This document shows, in pieces, positions 38,228-47,051 of a stretch of 47,051 nucleotides of DNA. This stretch comes from a virus. The notes below the pieces were generated by a model. That model ran no database searches and was not told the DNA's origin. It was given only the letters and a program-made list of their open reading frames with translations. Both the position numbers and the translations under genes were made by a program. Every line of letters begins with the position of its first letter. Positions within the stretch are counted from its first letter, which is position 1. The DNA lies in IMG/VR virus record IMGVR_UViG_3300021959_003912, positions 1 to 47,051 of that record. One strand, given 5' to 3'.

Positions 38228-40401
38228 TGGCTACTACTGTTGACACCCTCTTGGTTCGCATTGAAGCGGACATGGCTGATCTCAAAAGGGATTTGGCGAG
38301 AATTGGAAACCAATCTGAAAAGGTTGGTAGCCGTATGGAAAATTCTTTCAACAAGGCGGGCCGTGCGCTTACTGCATTGGTCGGTGCGGCGGGGTTGCTT
38401 CAGTTCGGCAAGGGTGTTGCAAATACTGGTATGCAAGTTGATGCGCTGCGTATCAAAATGGAAACCATGTTTGGTAGCGCTGAACAGGGCGCAGAAGCGT
38501 TCGATGCATTGGACACGTTCGCCTCCAAGGTTCCTTTTTCATTGCGTGAAATTTCTATGGGCGCGGGTCCGCTTTCTGTTGTTGCTGGTGAAGCAAAAAA
38601 CATGAATGAGCTATTACAGATCACAGGTAACATTGCTGCGATCACAGGTAGACCGTTCAATGAAATGGCAGTTCAGGTTCAACGGGCCATGTCTGCGGGT
38701 GTTAATAGTGCAGAAATACTTAAAGAGGATGGTATCGCTGCGATGATGGGCTTCCAAATGGGGGCCACGGTTTCAGTAGAAGAAACGGTTAGAGCATTAC
38801 AAGAGAACTTCGGCACTGGCGGTAAGTTCGATGGTGTGATGAACAAGATGTCCAAGACCGCACAGGGTTCGCTGTCGATGCTTGGTGATGCATTTTTTCA
38901 AATGCAAAAAAGTATATTTGACAGTGGATTGAATGATGCGATCGTTCAGATTTCCAGCGCTCTCAGAAATATTGTAGTTGCAGCTACGCCCGCGCTTTCT
39001 TTGCTTGGGAGCATGGCAAGCACACTGGCCTCTGTCTTGGCCCCTGCGTTGCAATTAGTGGCAGACAACATGGGTGCGCTCATTGCGCTTGTTACGATAC
39101 TCACAGTAAGATTTGTTGCGCTTAGAGCGGCTGCGGTGGGTGCTAATGTTGCAATCGCCGCAATGCCATTCGTAGGTGCGGCTGCGGGCATGGTAAAAGC
39201 TAGGCTTGCGGCGGGCGCACTTGCGGTTAAAGTAGGCGGGCTAAGTTCTGTATTGATGATTTTGAAAAGTGGTATATCTGCCATTTTGGTTGTTTTGAGA
39301 ACACTTATAACAAGGTTGTTTTTACCCATAGCGATTTTGGTTGGTTTTGCAAAATTGGCAAATGGTCTGTATAAGATTTGGCAGCGTTCAAAAGATTTGG
39401 GCGATATGTTCAAGAATTTGAAAGAAGTATTATCAGCCTTTGTAGAGAATGCGAAAGATCGTTTCGAAGTTGTAGTTAACAAAGTTAACGTAATAAGATT
39501 ACGAATTAAGCAATTGTTTTTGGGGCTGGTTCAGCAAATCGGACAAGCGATTGTTGATAGTATTAATGTCATTGTTCAAAAACTGAACGAAAGCCAAGTA
39601 TTTAAAACTTTAGGATTTGATCCACTGCAAGAATTGTCTGGACCAGACATGTCTAAAGTACAGGCGGCTACTGAGGAACTTACTGGCGCAATTAAGGAGT
39701 TAGACAATTCACAGAAAGATGCAGAAGCTAGTGGTTCAAGATTGCGCGATATTTTAGTAAAATTTGGCTTAATCAAGCCGCCCCCCAAAGAGGCAGACCC
39801 AGAGAAACTAAGCGCGGACATAGGTTCACTTACGGGCGCAGTTGGTGATGCGAAAGAAAAGCTGGACCCAATAATAAGTTCAACGCTGTCGGCGGTTCAA
39901 AGCATGTCTCAAGGTATATCAAACGCATTCGCGGATATGCTTACGTCAGGAAAATTTAATATGGATAGTTTAAAGGACGTATTCCGTAGCTTTGTTAAAA
40001 CAATGATTGCCAAAGCCATCGAATTATTCATAGTTAATAAAATTTTGGGTTCTCTTTTTGGCCTCCCAACTACTACATTCGCCAGTGGTGCAACCGTCTT
40101 GGGTAAGGTCGCTACGGGGGGCGCAGTAAATGCAAATCAACCATATTTGGTAGGGGAGCGCGGTCCAGAACTTATTGTTCCCAATTCAGCCTCTACAGTA
40201 ATGAATAGCAACAACACAAGATCGGCACTTGGCGGCGGCGATAGCACAACAATCGTACAAAACATTAATATCTCTACAGGGGTTCAACAAACTGTCCGTT
40301 CAGAGATTAGATCGTTAATGCCAGAGATCGCAAATAGTGCTAAAGCTGCGGTAGCAGATGGTAAGCGGCGTGGCGGTTCATACGGAAGGGCGTTTGCATA
40401 A
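38227..40401 (+). CDS. Tail tape measure protein
   Basis: 724 residues. N-terminal helix and coiled coil (RIEADMADLKRDLARIGNQS), the tape-measure domain MQVDALRIKMETMFG...FASKVPFSLREI...NIAAITGRPFNEMAVQVQRA, hydrophobic Ala-rich segments (about 290-400), a long helical stretch, and a C-terminal Ser/Thr/Gly region with GGAVNANQPYLVGERGPEL. It sets tail length, roughly 110 nm if about 1.5 angstrom per residue applies. Confidence 0.85.
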   Translation: MATTVDTLLVRIEADMADLKRDLARIGNQSEKVGSRMENSFNKAGRALTALVGAAGLLQFGKGVANTGMQVDALRIKMETMFGSAEQGAEAFDALDTFASKVPFSLREISMGAGPLSVVAGEAKNMNELLQITGNIAAITGRPFNEMAVQVQRAMSAGVNSAEILKEDGIAAMMGFQMGATVSVEETVRALQENFGTGGKFDGVMNKMSKTAQGSLSMLGDAFFQMQKSIFDSGLNDAIVQISSALRNIVVAATPALSLLGSMASTLASVLAPALQLVADNMGALIALVTILTVRFVALRAAAVGANVAIAAMPFVGAAAGMVKARLAAGALAVKVGGLSSVLMILKSGISAILVVLRTLITRLFLPIAILVGFAKLANGLYKIWQRSKDLGDMFKNLKEVLSAFVENAKDRFEVVVNKVNVIRLRIKQLFLGLVQQIGQAIVDSINVIVQKLNESQVFKTLGFDPLQELSGPDMSKVQAATEELTGAIKELDNSQKDAEASGSRLRDILVKFGLIKPPPKEADPEKLSADIGSLTGAVGDAKEKLDPIISSTLSAVQSMSQGISNAFADMLTSGKFNMDSLKDVFRSFVKTMIAKAIELFIVNKILGSLFGLPTTTFASGATVLGKVATGGAVNANQPYLVGERGPELIVPNSASTVMNSNNTRSALGGGDSTTIVQNINISTGVQQTVRSEIRSLMPEIANSAKAAVADGKRRGGSYGRAFA

Positions 40402-41012
40402 TGGCTATAGATTTTACTACACCACTTGCTTTACCCACCGTAACAGGAATTAGAAACATAGAGTTCCGCGCAAAGAACGCTGTCGCATATAGTCAATCGC
40501 CGTTTACTTTTGCTGGTCAAGCCCATGCGTACAGCGGTGAAATCTGGGAGGCTGATATAACCTTGCCACCAATGAAGCGGGCGGCGGCAGAGGTTTGGTT
40601 ATCCTTTCTGATTAGTCTGCGCGGATCATACAATAAGTTTTATCTAGGCGATCCAGACGGAAAGACTGCTAGAGGTTCAGCATCATCAGTCGTAATAAAC
40701 GGTACGGCGGGTGAAAGGGTTGTCGATGTTAATGTACCTTCAAGTGAAACTCTGAAAGCGGGGGATTATTTCTCGCTAGGTTCTGGTAACAGTATGCGTT
40801 TGTATAAAGTTCTAGCCGATTACACGGGTACAGGATCATCAGAGGCAAATGCCTTAGACATATGGCCCGCTTTGCGTGATGATGCATCATCAGAGACAGC
40901 GGATATAACAAGCCCTACAGGTGTTTTCAGATTGGCTAGTAATGAGCAATCATGGACAGCCAATCACGTTTCTACTTATGGAATTACATTTGGAGCCTTT
41001 GAAGCACTATGA
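40401..41012 (+). CDS. Distal / minor tail protein
   Basis: 203 residues. RNIEFRAKNAVAYSQSPFTF, GEIWEADITLPPMKRAAAEV, FLISLRGSYNKFYLGDPDGK and a C-terminal strand-rich end. I recall the NKFYLGDPDGK pattern from phage minor tail proteins. Placed after the tape measure, it likely forms the distal tail ring. Starts on the last base of the previous gene. Confidence 0.6.
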   Translation: MAIDFTTPLALPTVTGIRNIEFRAKNAVAYSQSPFTFAGQAHAYSGEIWEADITLPPMKRAAAEVWLSFLISLRGSYNKFYLGDPDGKTARGSASSVVINGTAGERVVDVNVPSSETLKAGDYFSLGSGNSMRLYKVLADYTGTGSSEANALDIWPALRDDASSETADITSPTGVFRLASNEQSWTANHVSTYGITFGAFEAL

Positions 41013-41584
41013 CACGCACAGTAAGTTCAGGATTTCTCAGCGCATTAGATAACCCAGAGCTAGAAGTTTTCTATGCGGTAAAACTAGAGTTTGATAGCGG
41101 CACACTTAAATTTTGGACGGGTTATGGTGACAAAACAATAGGCAGCGATACCTACACTGGCACTGGTAACTTGTTGCAGATAAGTGAAATTGAGGAGACT
41201 TCTGATCTTTCCGCCCGTGGCGCGACACTTAGATTGAATGGCATCGACAACACAATAATTACATACGCGCTTACGGAAGATTATCAGGGGCGGCTTGTTA
41301 CAATCTATTTAGGCATTGGAACTGAAACAGTAGAAGTGTTTTCAGGCTTCATGGATCAAATGAAAGTAACAGATAGCGGTGATAGTTCTACGATAGAATT
41401 AACTGTAGAGAGTAGATTGATTGGGTTAGAGCGTCCAAACAATCGACGTTATACTGAAGAAAGCCATCAATCCGTAAGGGCATCAAAAAGTCTTAGTGGT
41501 GACGATAGTATTTTCAGATGGGTTACTAAATTACAGGACAAACAAATTGTTTGGGGCAGGGCTGTAGAAGATGGCAACTCCTGA
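41009..41584 (+). CDS. Baseplate hub-associated protein
   Basis: 191 residues. YAVKLEFDSGTLKFWTGYGD, ISEIEETSDLSARGATLRL and STIELTVESRLIGLERPNNR resemble the DUF2163-like hub proteins of GTA and siphophage tails, but shorter. Overlaps the peptidase gene by 14 bases. Confidence 0.55.
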   Translation: MTRTVSSGFLSALDNPELEVFYAVKLEFDSGTLKFWTGYGDKTIGSDTYTGTGNLLQISEIEETSDLSARGATLRLNGIDNTIITYALTEDYQGRLVTIYLGIGTETVEVFSGFMDQMKVTDSGDSSTIELTVESRLIGLERPNNRRYTEESHQSVRASKSLSGDDSIFRWVTKLQDKQIVWGRAVEDGNS

Positions 41585-41996
41585 TTTATTCGCTCTTAAT
41601 AATTACATTACAGAAGTCAAACATAAGCCCTTTCAATGGCACACTAACGATTGCTTTATGTTTACGAACAATGCCTACAGGGCAATGTATGGCGAGGGCT
41701 GGGCCGATGATTGGGTTGGCAAGTATATCGACAAGAATGGTATCTACCTAAAGCGTGACGCACTGCGCAAGGTATTCAAGTCTAATACACTAGCAGATGC
41801 AATAGATACCAAGCTAAGTCGCATTCATTACACACCCCCAAAGGGCGGGTTAGTTACTACAGACAAGATCATTCGTAAGTGGGTGATTGGTGATGCTTTA
41901 GGAATATCTCTCGGTACCAAAGCTATCTTTGTAGGTGAAAAAGGACTAATATCTATTCCGATAAGCCTCATTAGAAATGCGTGGATTAAAGAATGA
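41571..41996 (+). CDS. NlpC/P60-like tail peptidase (DUF6950-like)
   Basis: 141 residues. [20 protein letters not shown] carries the DC of the catalytic Cys motif seen in DUF6950/NlpC-like proteins; GWADDW and [13 protein letters not shown] follow. The catalytic His is less obvious, so activity is uncertain. In this position, before the J-like protein, such enzymes cut cell-wall peptides during DNA entry. Confidence 0.65.
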   Translation: MATPDLFALNNYITEVKHKPFQWHTNDCFMFTNNAYRAMYGEGWADDWVGKYIDKNGIYLKRDALRKVFKSNTLADAIDTKLSRIHYTPPKGGLVTTDKIIRKWVIGDALGISLGTKAIFVGEKGLISIPISLIRNAWIKE

Positions 41997-44900
41997 AATA
42001 TCGTCTTGGTGATATAACAATAAAATATTGGAACGATTGGGATCGTGTTCCGCGTATGCCAACTGTAATTGGCAACATCATTCTTGGAGCCTTAGCAATT
42101 CAGGCACCATTAGCGGTCGCATCAGCCGTTGGATATCTTGCTATCGGTCTTGTAGCATCATGGGTTATGCCATCTCTGTTTAAAATGCCAGATATGGGTT
42201 CATTTGGTAGCACAACAGGATTATTGGTAAATTCTACAGCAGCAACCGCGCCACAGGAAATTGTGTATGGGAAGGTTCGCAAGGGTGGCACGATTGTATA
42301 CCGTGAAAGCACTGGTGATAAAAACGAATTTTTACATACCTTGATTGCAGTAGCTGGTCATGAGGTAAACCGCATCGGTAAGATCAGTGTTGGCGGTACA
42401 GAATATGACACCATCTACATCAACGATGAAATATATGAAATAAACTCAAGTGGTTATGTTACTGACCAAAAATATGACGAAAGCAGTGATGCCTTTGTAG
42501 CAGATAATAAATGGGGCTATGATAGTTCTGACAGTACGTCAAAGATATTAATAAAATACTTTACTGGTGCAGATAACCAAAACATTTATACAACTCTTAG
42601 TGCTTTGACGGATGGCCCAGAATGGCAAAATGGCGGTTCTGGTGACGATACGAATTTTAAAGGGCAAGGCATTGCCTGTATTTATATCCGCACAGAATTT
42701 AATGAGGATGTGTTTGTTGATGGCTTTCCCTTGTTTACCACTATTGTCGAAGGTAAAAAGGTTTACGATCCCAGAAACAGCACAACTTCTTACTCCGCAA
42801 ACGCTGCGCTTTGTATCCGTGATTATTTAAGCCAAGGTTACGGTTTAGATAATACAGGCGACATGAATGATACTTCTTTTGAGGCGGCGGCAAACGCCTG
42901 TGATGAAAGCGTATCACTAGATGCTGGTGGGTCTGAAGCAAGGTATGAGTTGAATGGAGTTGTCTCATTAGACAGAAACCCATCAGATATTCTAGCAGAT
43001 TTTATGAAATCATGTGCTGGCACTTTATTTTGGGGCCAAGGGGAATGGCATCTAAAAGTGGGCGATTACACATCATCAGTAAAAACATTTACGCTTGATG
43101 ATTTAAGAGGCCCAATCAATCTTAACACGAAGCACAGTCGTAGAGACAATTTCAATATTGTTCGCGGCACATTTAATGATGCTGAACAGGATTATATTCG
43201 CGCAGATTATCCAGAGCGTCGATCAACAACATTCATTGCAGATGATAACAATGTAGAGAACGTACTTGATCTTCATTTGCCATATACAACATCTAGTGCT
43301 TGTGCGCAGCGAATAGCGAAAATGACACTATTTAGATCACGGGAACAGATGACGTTTACCGCTGATTTTAGCATTGAAGCATTCCAAGTAGAATGCGGTG
43401 ATATTATTGCACTTACAATAGAGCGTTATGGCTGGACTGCAAAAGAATTTGAAGTTGTAGGTTGGCAATTCAAAACAGACGGTGATGCGGGAGATATGCG
43501 GGTTGCGTTAACTTTGCGAGAAACATCTTCAGTAGCATTTGATTGGAACCCAGCGGCAGATGAAAGCCTAATAAAGTCTAATGATAGTGAACTTATCAGC
43601 GGTCGCAATGATCTAAGCGTTTCAAATGTAACGGTTACAGATAAGGGCAATGTACAAGAAGATGGTACATTTGTAGGTCAGGCTCTTGTGTCGTGGACTG
43701 CATCTACAAACCCATATGTGAGCTACTATGAAATTCAATACAAAGACGTAAGTGAAAGTTCATACCTTTCTATCACAGTTCCATACACAGAGAGTTCTGC
43801 AATCATTGGTTCCTTAGAGGTAGGCACTCAATACAATGTTAGAGTTAGAGCGGTTACATCGTCTTTGGCTAAAGGGGGTTATGTATCCGCTACACCATAC
43901 ACACACGGCGGCGATACAATTGCACCCGCAGCGGTTGGGACAGTAACCCCTACTGCAATGATTAACGCTGTTTCTCTTGATTGGGCGGGTGTCACAACAG
44001 ACGAAAATGGAAACACCCTTTATGACCTCAAGGGATATAACATTTACCGTGCGGTTACGAACTCACAGCCCACTAATCCCATAGCTTTTGTTGCGGCTGA
44101 TAAGTATGTAGATGGTGGCCTTACAGATAGCACTGAATACTATTATTGGGTGGCGGCGGTTGACCATTCAAGCAATGAAGGTACGGCAAGTGCAAGCGGG
44201 GCGGTTACTACGCTTGTCGGGGCTTCTGGAGAAGATGGTCAATCTGTCGCCTTGGTACAGGTATTCCGTAGGTCGTCAAGTTCGCTTTCCGCGCCTACTG
44301 GTGGTAGCTTTAATTTCTCTACAACAACACTAACTGCGCCTACAGATTGGTCTGTTTCTGTGCCAAGTGGTACTGATGCAATTTATGTAAGCCAAGCTAT
44401 TGCGTCTATTGAGGGGGCAACGGGTACTGATACAGAATTAACGTGGTCTACTCCTGTTTTATTTGTGCAAAATGGCGCAGACGGAGCGGCTGGGGCGACT
44501 GGGGCGACTGGGGCTGATGGCGCGGTTGGGGCGACTGGCCCAGCGGGTGCAGACGGGACAACAGGAAAATCTGTCTATACTGCGATCATATTCCAACGCG
44601 CATCAACGGCACCTACATCAGCCCCTACAGGCGGTTCTTTTAACTTTGGCACAAATACCCTTACTACACCGAGCAACTGGTATGAAGATATACCAAGCGG
44701 CTCAGACCCCGTTTACGGCACAAGAGCCACATTCTCTATTTCGGGTGATACAGGAACGGATAGCAATCCAACATGGTCAACGCCATTTAAGATCGCAGAG
44801 GACGGTGCGGATGGTTTAGATGCAACTGGAGCGGATGGCTTATCAACATTCCTTGCTTCAGTCTTTAAGAGAAGTTCATCAACGATAAGCAGCGCACCAA

Positions 44901-46150
44901 GTGGAGGCAGTTATAACTTCGGTACTAATACATTAACCGCTCCAAGTGGTTGGAATGCATCAATCCCTAGCGGGTCAAACCCAGTTTATGTTTCTACTGC
45001 ACTAGCTAGTGTTCAAGGTGTTACAGGGACAGATAATTCACTTGGATGGACAACCCCTGTTATTCTTGCACAAGATGGAGATCAAGGTCCGCAAGGTGAC
45101 ACAGGGGCTACGGGTCCGCAAGGTGACACAGGAGCTACAGGTCCACAAGGCAATACAGGGGCTACGGGTCCGCAAGGTGTTCAGGGCATAGATGGTCCAG
45201 CGGGTCCACAAGGCGACACGGGGGCGACAGGCCCGCAGGGACCAACAGGCCCAACAGGCCCGACAGGTCCAACTGGTCCATCTGGAGATGATGGTTCAAG
45301 ATATGCAACGGTGAGATACTATCAATCAGCGGCATCAGCACCTTCTACCGCTGGTTTGAAAAATAGCGTTTCTTACACTTGGTCAACTGGTTCAGCAACA
45401 AGTTCATACGGAAGCTGGACTACAGCAACGCCGACAGTAGCCGCAACGTCTAGTAATAAACTTTGGTATGTAGATGTTGTTTTCATAGATAGCACAGGAA
45501 GCGCAACAAGTAACACTGGATATTCAGTTAGTACTGTAACGCAGCTATTTAATTTCAACGGGCTTGTTACATTTACTAATACAAGCGGATCAACTTCTTT
45601 AAATGATGCTTTAGCAAATGCTTCTACGACAATTGATGGAGCTAGAATTTCCACAGGTACGATTGATGCTGATGCAATCTCAGCAACCACCATTACCGCA
45701 GACTTCTTTATCGGGGCTGGTATTACAAGACTAGCTACAGCTACAACCAACAACAACCAAACTACAAATGGTGTCGGTAATTTCCAAGGTTGGTATAGTG
45801 GGCTATCGGGAAATACTTCTGTTACAAATGTTTTATCCTGTTCATTAAGCGGTGTTACTCAAGGCTCTATTATTTATGCAATATTTAATGGTGAAGCTAT
45901 CAAGAACGGAAGTCAGGTTGTTTCGACTGTTGTTAAACTTAACTGCACGGGGACAACATCGTTAGAAAGTTATGGACGTAATACAGAAAGTTCGAAAAAC
46001 AGTAACGCATTAATGAAGCATAGTATTCTTCGTGTTGATACAAGTGCATCTTCAGGTACTGTAACTGCATCTATTGATCTTAGGGGATCAGGTAGTGGTG
46101 GTTCACACGGTATTCGCGGGACATTGATGGTATTTGAGGGGTTAACCTAA
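41993..46150 (+). CDS. Tail tip attachment protein (J-like) with FnIII and collagen-like regions
   Basis: 1385 residues. A hydrophobic N-terminal segment (about 25-55) typical of J-like proteins; hub domains to about 530 ([44 protein letters not shown]); two FnIII domains about 541-640 and 642-742; three about 80-residue modules ([19 protein letters not shown] type) starting near 751, 860 and 950; collagen-like Gly-X-Y at about 828-860 and 1029-1101; and a C-terminal part ending in a beta-rich tip (about 1275-1385). It forms the tail tip and central fibre that contacts the host. Confidence 0.8.
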   Translation: MKYRLGDITIKYWNDWDRVPRMPTVIGNIILGALAIQAPLAVASAVGYLAIGLVASWVMPSLFKMPDMGSFGSTTGLLVNSTAATAPQEIVYGKVRKGGTIVYRESTGDKNEFLHTLIAVAGHEVNRIGKISVGGTEYDTIYINDEIYEINSSGYVTDQKYDESSDAFVADNKWGYDSSDSTSKILIKYFTGADNQNIYTTLSALTDGPEWQNGGSGDDTNFKGQGIACIYIRTEFNEDVFVDGFPLFTTIVEGKKVYDPRNSTTSYSANAALCIRDYLSQGYGLDNTGDMNDTSFEAAANACDESVSLDAGGSEARYELNGVVSLDRNPSDILADFMKSCAGTLFWGQGEWHLKVGDYTSSVKTFTLDDLRGPINLNTKHSRRDNFNIVRGTFNDAEQDYIRADYPERRSTTFIADDNNVENVLDLHLPYTTSSACAQRIAKMTLFRSREQMTFTADFSIEAFQVECGDIIALTIERYGWTAKEFEVVGWQFKTDGDAGDMRVALTLRETSSVAFDWNPAADESLIKSNDSELISGRNDLSVSNVTVTDKGNVQEDGTFVGQALVSWTASTNPYVSYYEIQYKDVSESSYLSITVPYTESSAIIGSLEVGTQYNVRVRAVTSSLAKGGYVSATPYTHGGDTIAPAAVGTVTPTAMINAVSLDWAGVTTDENGNTLYDLKGYNIYRAVTNSQPTNPIAFVAADKYVDGGLTDSTEYYYWVAAVDHSSNEGTASASGAVTTLVGASGEDGQSVALVQVFRRSSSSLSAPTGGSFNFSTTTLTAPTDWSVSVPSGTDAIYVSQAIASIEGATGTDTELTWSTPVLFVQNGADGAAGATGATGADGAVGATGPAGADGTTGKSVYTAIIFQRASTAPTSAPTGGSFNFGTNTLTTPSNWYEDIPSGSDPVYGTRATFSISGDTGTDSNPTWSTPFKIAEDGADGLDATGADGLSTFLASVFKRSSSTISSAPSGGSYNFGTNTLTAPSGWNASIPSGSNPVYVSTALASVQGVTGTDNSLGWTTPVILAQDGDQGPQGDTGATGPQGDTGATGPQGNTGATGPQGVQGIDGPAGPQGDTGATGPQGPTGPTGPTGPTGPSGDDGSRYATVRYYQSAASAPSTAGLKNSVSYTWSTGSATSSYGSWTTATPTVAATSSNKLWYVDVVFIDSTGSATSNTGYSVSTVTQLFNFNGLVTFTNTSGSTSLNDALANASTTIDGARISTGTIDADAISATTITADFFIGAGITRLATATTNNNQTTNGVGNFQGWYSGLSGNTSVTNVLSCSLSGVTQGSIIYAIFNGEAIKNGSQVVSTVVKLNCTGTTSLESYGRNTESSKNSNALMKHSILRVDTSASSGTVTASIDLRGSGSGGSHGIRGTLMVFEGLT
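45077..45295 (+). repeat. Collagen-like Gly-X-Y repeat DNA
   Basis: Codes for residues 1029-1101, for example [19 protein letters not shown] and [16 protein letters not shown]. The DNA is a direct repeat of 18- and 9-base units. It likely gives a triple-helical stalk. Confidence 0.8.
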
Positions 46151-46545
46151 TGACTTGGATAATATACTCAGATACAAAGGTAATACGCAAAGCCGAGACA
46201 GATGAATTTTCTGCAAGCGTTGCCGCTACAGTTGATGGCTATCAATACACAGCGGATACTTTTCCAGATTATACCGTAGATGATTTGGAAGTCGTGAATG
46301 GTGTTGTACAAGTAAAAGCAACATGGGAAGCTGACCGCGCTGCTGTTTTATTGCAAGATCAAAAGGATTTTTTGCGCAGTGAAAGAAATGAACTTTTAAA
46401 ACTATCAGATTGGACGCAAGTTCCAGACAGTCCATTGACAGATGCAAAGAAAACAGAATGGGCAACATATCGTCAGGCTTTGCGTGATCTGCCCTATACT
46501 ACTACAGATTTTGCTAACCCAGTTTGGCCTAGTCAACCAAGCTAA
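46150..46545 (+). CDS. Tail fibre-associated chaperone-like protein
   Basis: 131 residues. The C-terminal half LLQDQKDFLRSERNELLKLSD, WTQVPDSPLTDAKKTEWATY, RQALRDLPYTTTDFANPVWP matches the Phage_tail_APC assembly-chaperone pattern. The N-terminal half is a small beta domain. Starts on the last base of the J-like gene, as fibre-assembly genes do. Confidence 0.7.
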   Translation: MTWIIYSDTKVIRKAETDEFSASVAATVDGYQYTADTFPDYTVDDLEVVNGVVQVKATWEADRAAVLLQDQKDFLRSERNELLKLSDWTQVPDSPLTDAKKTEWATYRQALRDLPYTTTDFANPVWPSQPS

Positions 46546-46591
46546 AATCGGTTATTATCCACTGGCATGTGCTAATTAGGAGAAATTCGTC

Positions 46592-46963
46592 ATGGCAACA
46601 TTAAATGATCGCGTCTTTGACAACGGACTTACTGTTCTTGACACAGAAGCAAATCGTATCGATGTGACCTCACAAGAGGCTACAACATACACAGAAGCAA
46701 CATCTACCTACACACTAGGTAACTCTACATCCCTAGCAATCGGCGCACCTGCTGATCGTTCTGGTGGTGGTCGTGAAGTTACCGCGTCTGCTATTTCTGA
46801 TGGCTCTATCAGTGGCAGCGGTACAGTGACACACTATGCAATCGTAGACACATCGAACTCGCGCCTATTGGCTACAGGTTCTTTGTCTGCATCGCAGTCA
46901 GTAACAAGCGGAAACACATTCAGCTTGGCGTCATTCACAATCGGCATTCCTGATCCATCATAA
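46592..46963 (+). CDS. Fibre-region structural protein, unknown
   Basis: 123 residues. NDRVFDNGLTVLDTEANRID, YTEATSTYTLGNSTSLAIGA, SGSGTVTHYAIVDTSNSRLL and SFTIGIPDPS: all beta, resembling proteins found near fibre genes of marine phages. AGGAG lies before the ATG, after a 46-base gap. Its end is repeated at 1-41 because the genome wraps. Confidence 0.6.
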   Translation: MATLNDRVFDNGLTVLDTEANRIDVTSQEATTYTEATSTYTLGNSTSLAIGAPADRSGGGREVTASAISDGSISGSGTVTHYAIVDTSNSRLLATGSLSASQSVTSGNTFSLASFTIGIPDPS

Positions 46964-47051
46964 GGTTTTCTAAATGGCACATCATGAACTTAGTGCCGTT
47001 TCTGATGAACACGGTAAAAAGATTGAAAAGAATGGTTTTTCTGTAGACGTA
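46923..47051. repeat. Terminal direct repeat, right copy
   Basis: Same 129 bases as 1-129, apart from 46945 (C versus T at 23). Evidence for genome closure. Confidence 0.95.
46974..47051 (+). CDS. 5' part of the lysine-rich small gene (complete at 52-162)
   Basis: ATG at 46974 with the same AAGG site; 26 codons then the end of the window. It duplicates 52-129. Confidence 0.6.
   Translation, partial: MAHHELSAVSDEHGKKIEKNGFSVDV

Noticed and set aside
38946-39482. Long antisense open frame (178 codons) inside the tape measure gene
   Set aside because: It mirrors the codon pattern of the sense gene, has no ribosome site or motif, and the sense protein is clearly a tape measure.
45077-45295. 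Short regular DNA repeats resembling a CRISPR array
   Set aside because: They are in-frame Gly-X-Y codons of the J-like protein; there are no spacers of uniform length and no cas genes.

Overview
This window is the near-complete genome of a tailed double-stranded DNA phage with a long non-contractile tail (siphovirus morphology). The first 129 bases recur at the end (46923-47051) with one mismatch, so the sequence closes into a circle of about 46.9 kb. It is AT-rich. The gene families point to a marine alphaproteobacterial host: tail chaperones and a three-helix holin of the gene-transfer-agent (GTA) type, LamG-domain fibres, and several small proteins of a kind I associate with roseophages and pelagiphages. 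The host is an inference. I see no integrase, tRNA, CRISPR array, reverse transcriptase or recognisable repressor, so a lytic lifestyle is likely.

Layout. (1) 46592 through the circle junction to 14289: host-recognition and fibre region on the plus strand. It holds two LamG proteins, a short mosaic fibre protein, three tandem six-repeat propeller-like proteins, a coiled protein, a 1034-residue repeat protein with a cupredoxin-like head, and a BppU-like protein. (2) 14299-17216: membrane and lysis genes, ending in a GH19 endolysin. (3) 17203-23574: leftward (minus-strand) early block with small HTH proteins, an HNH/Ref-like nuclease, a NinB/DUF1367-like protein, SSB and a Sak/Rad52-like annealing protein. 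A plus-strand RusA gene is embedded in it. (4) 23575-23900: gene-free control region with several inverted repeats and an apparently orphan minus-strand terminator. (5) 23901-25087: replication initiator with iteron-like repeats inside it, as in lambda O, plus a companion gene. (6) 25211-46545: a late promoter followed by packaging, head, connector and tail genes in HK97 order, interrupted at 29807-30492 by a minus-strand cassette with its own promoter.

Working together: the leftward operon and the initiator supply replication and annealing-type recombination. Terminase and portal package DNA into an HK97-fold capsid matured by an S78 protease. A frameshifted tail chaperone pair assembles the tail on a 724-residue tape measure. 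The hub and fibre proteins carry glycan-binding-type domains, and the holin/endolysin set lyses the cell.

Most interesting non-standard signals: a classical GGGAAAC -1 frameshift site joining two GTA-like chaperone frames; a possible pseudoknotted three-way-junction RNA at 17727-17829; a minus-strand structured RNA candidate at 23677-23810 carrying the complement of an ATACCAAA element that precedes four minus-strand genes; a 59-bp promoter module shared by the early operon and the inserted cassette; origin-like iterons inside the initiator gene; and a MuF head protein fused to an HExxH zincin domain.
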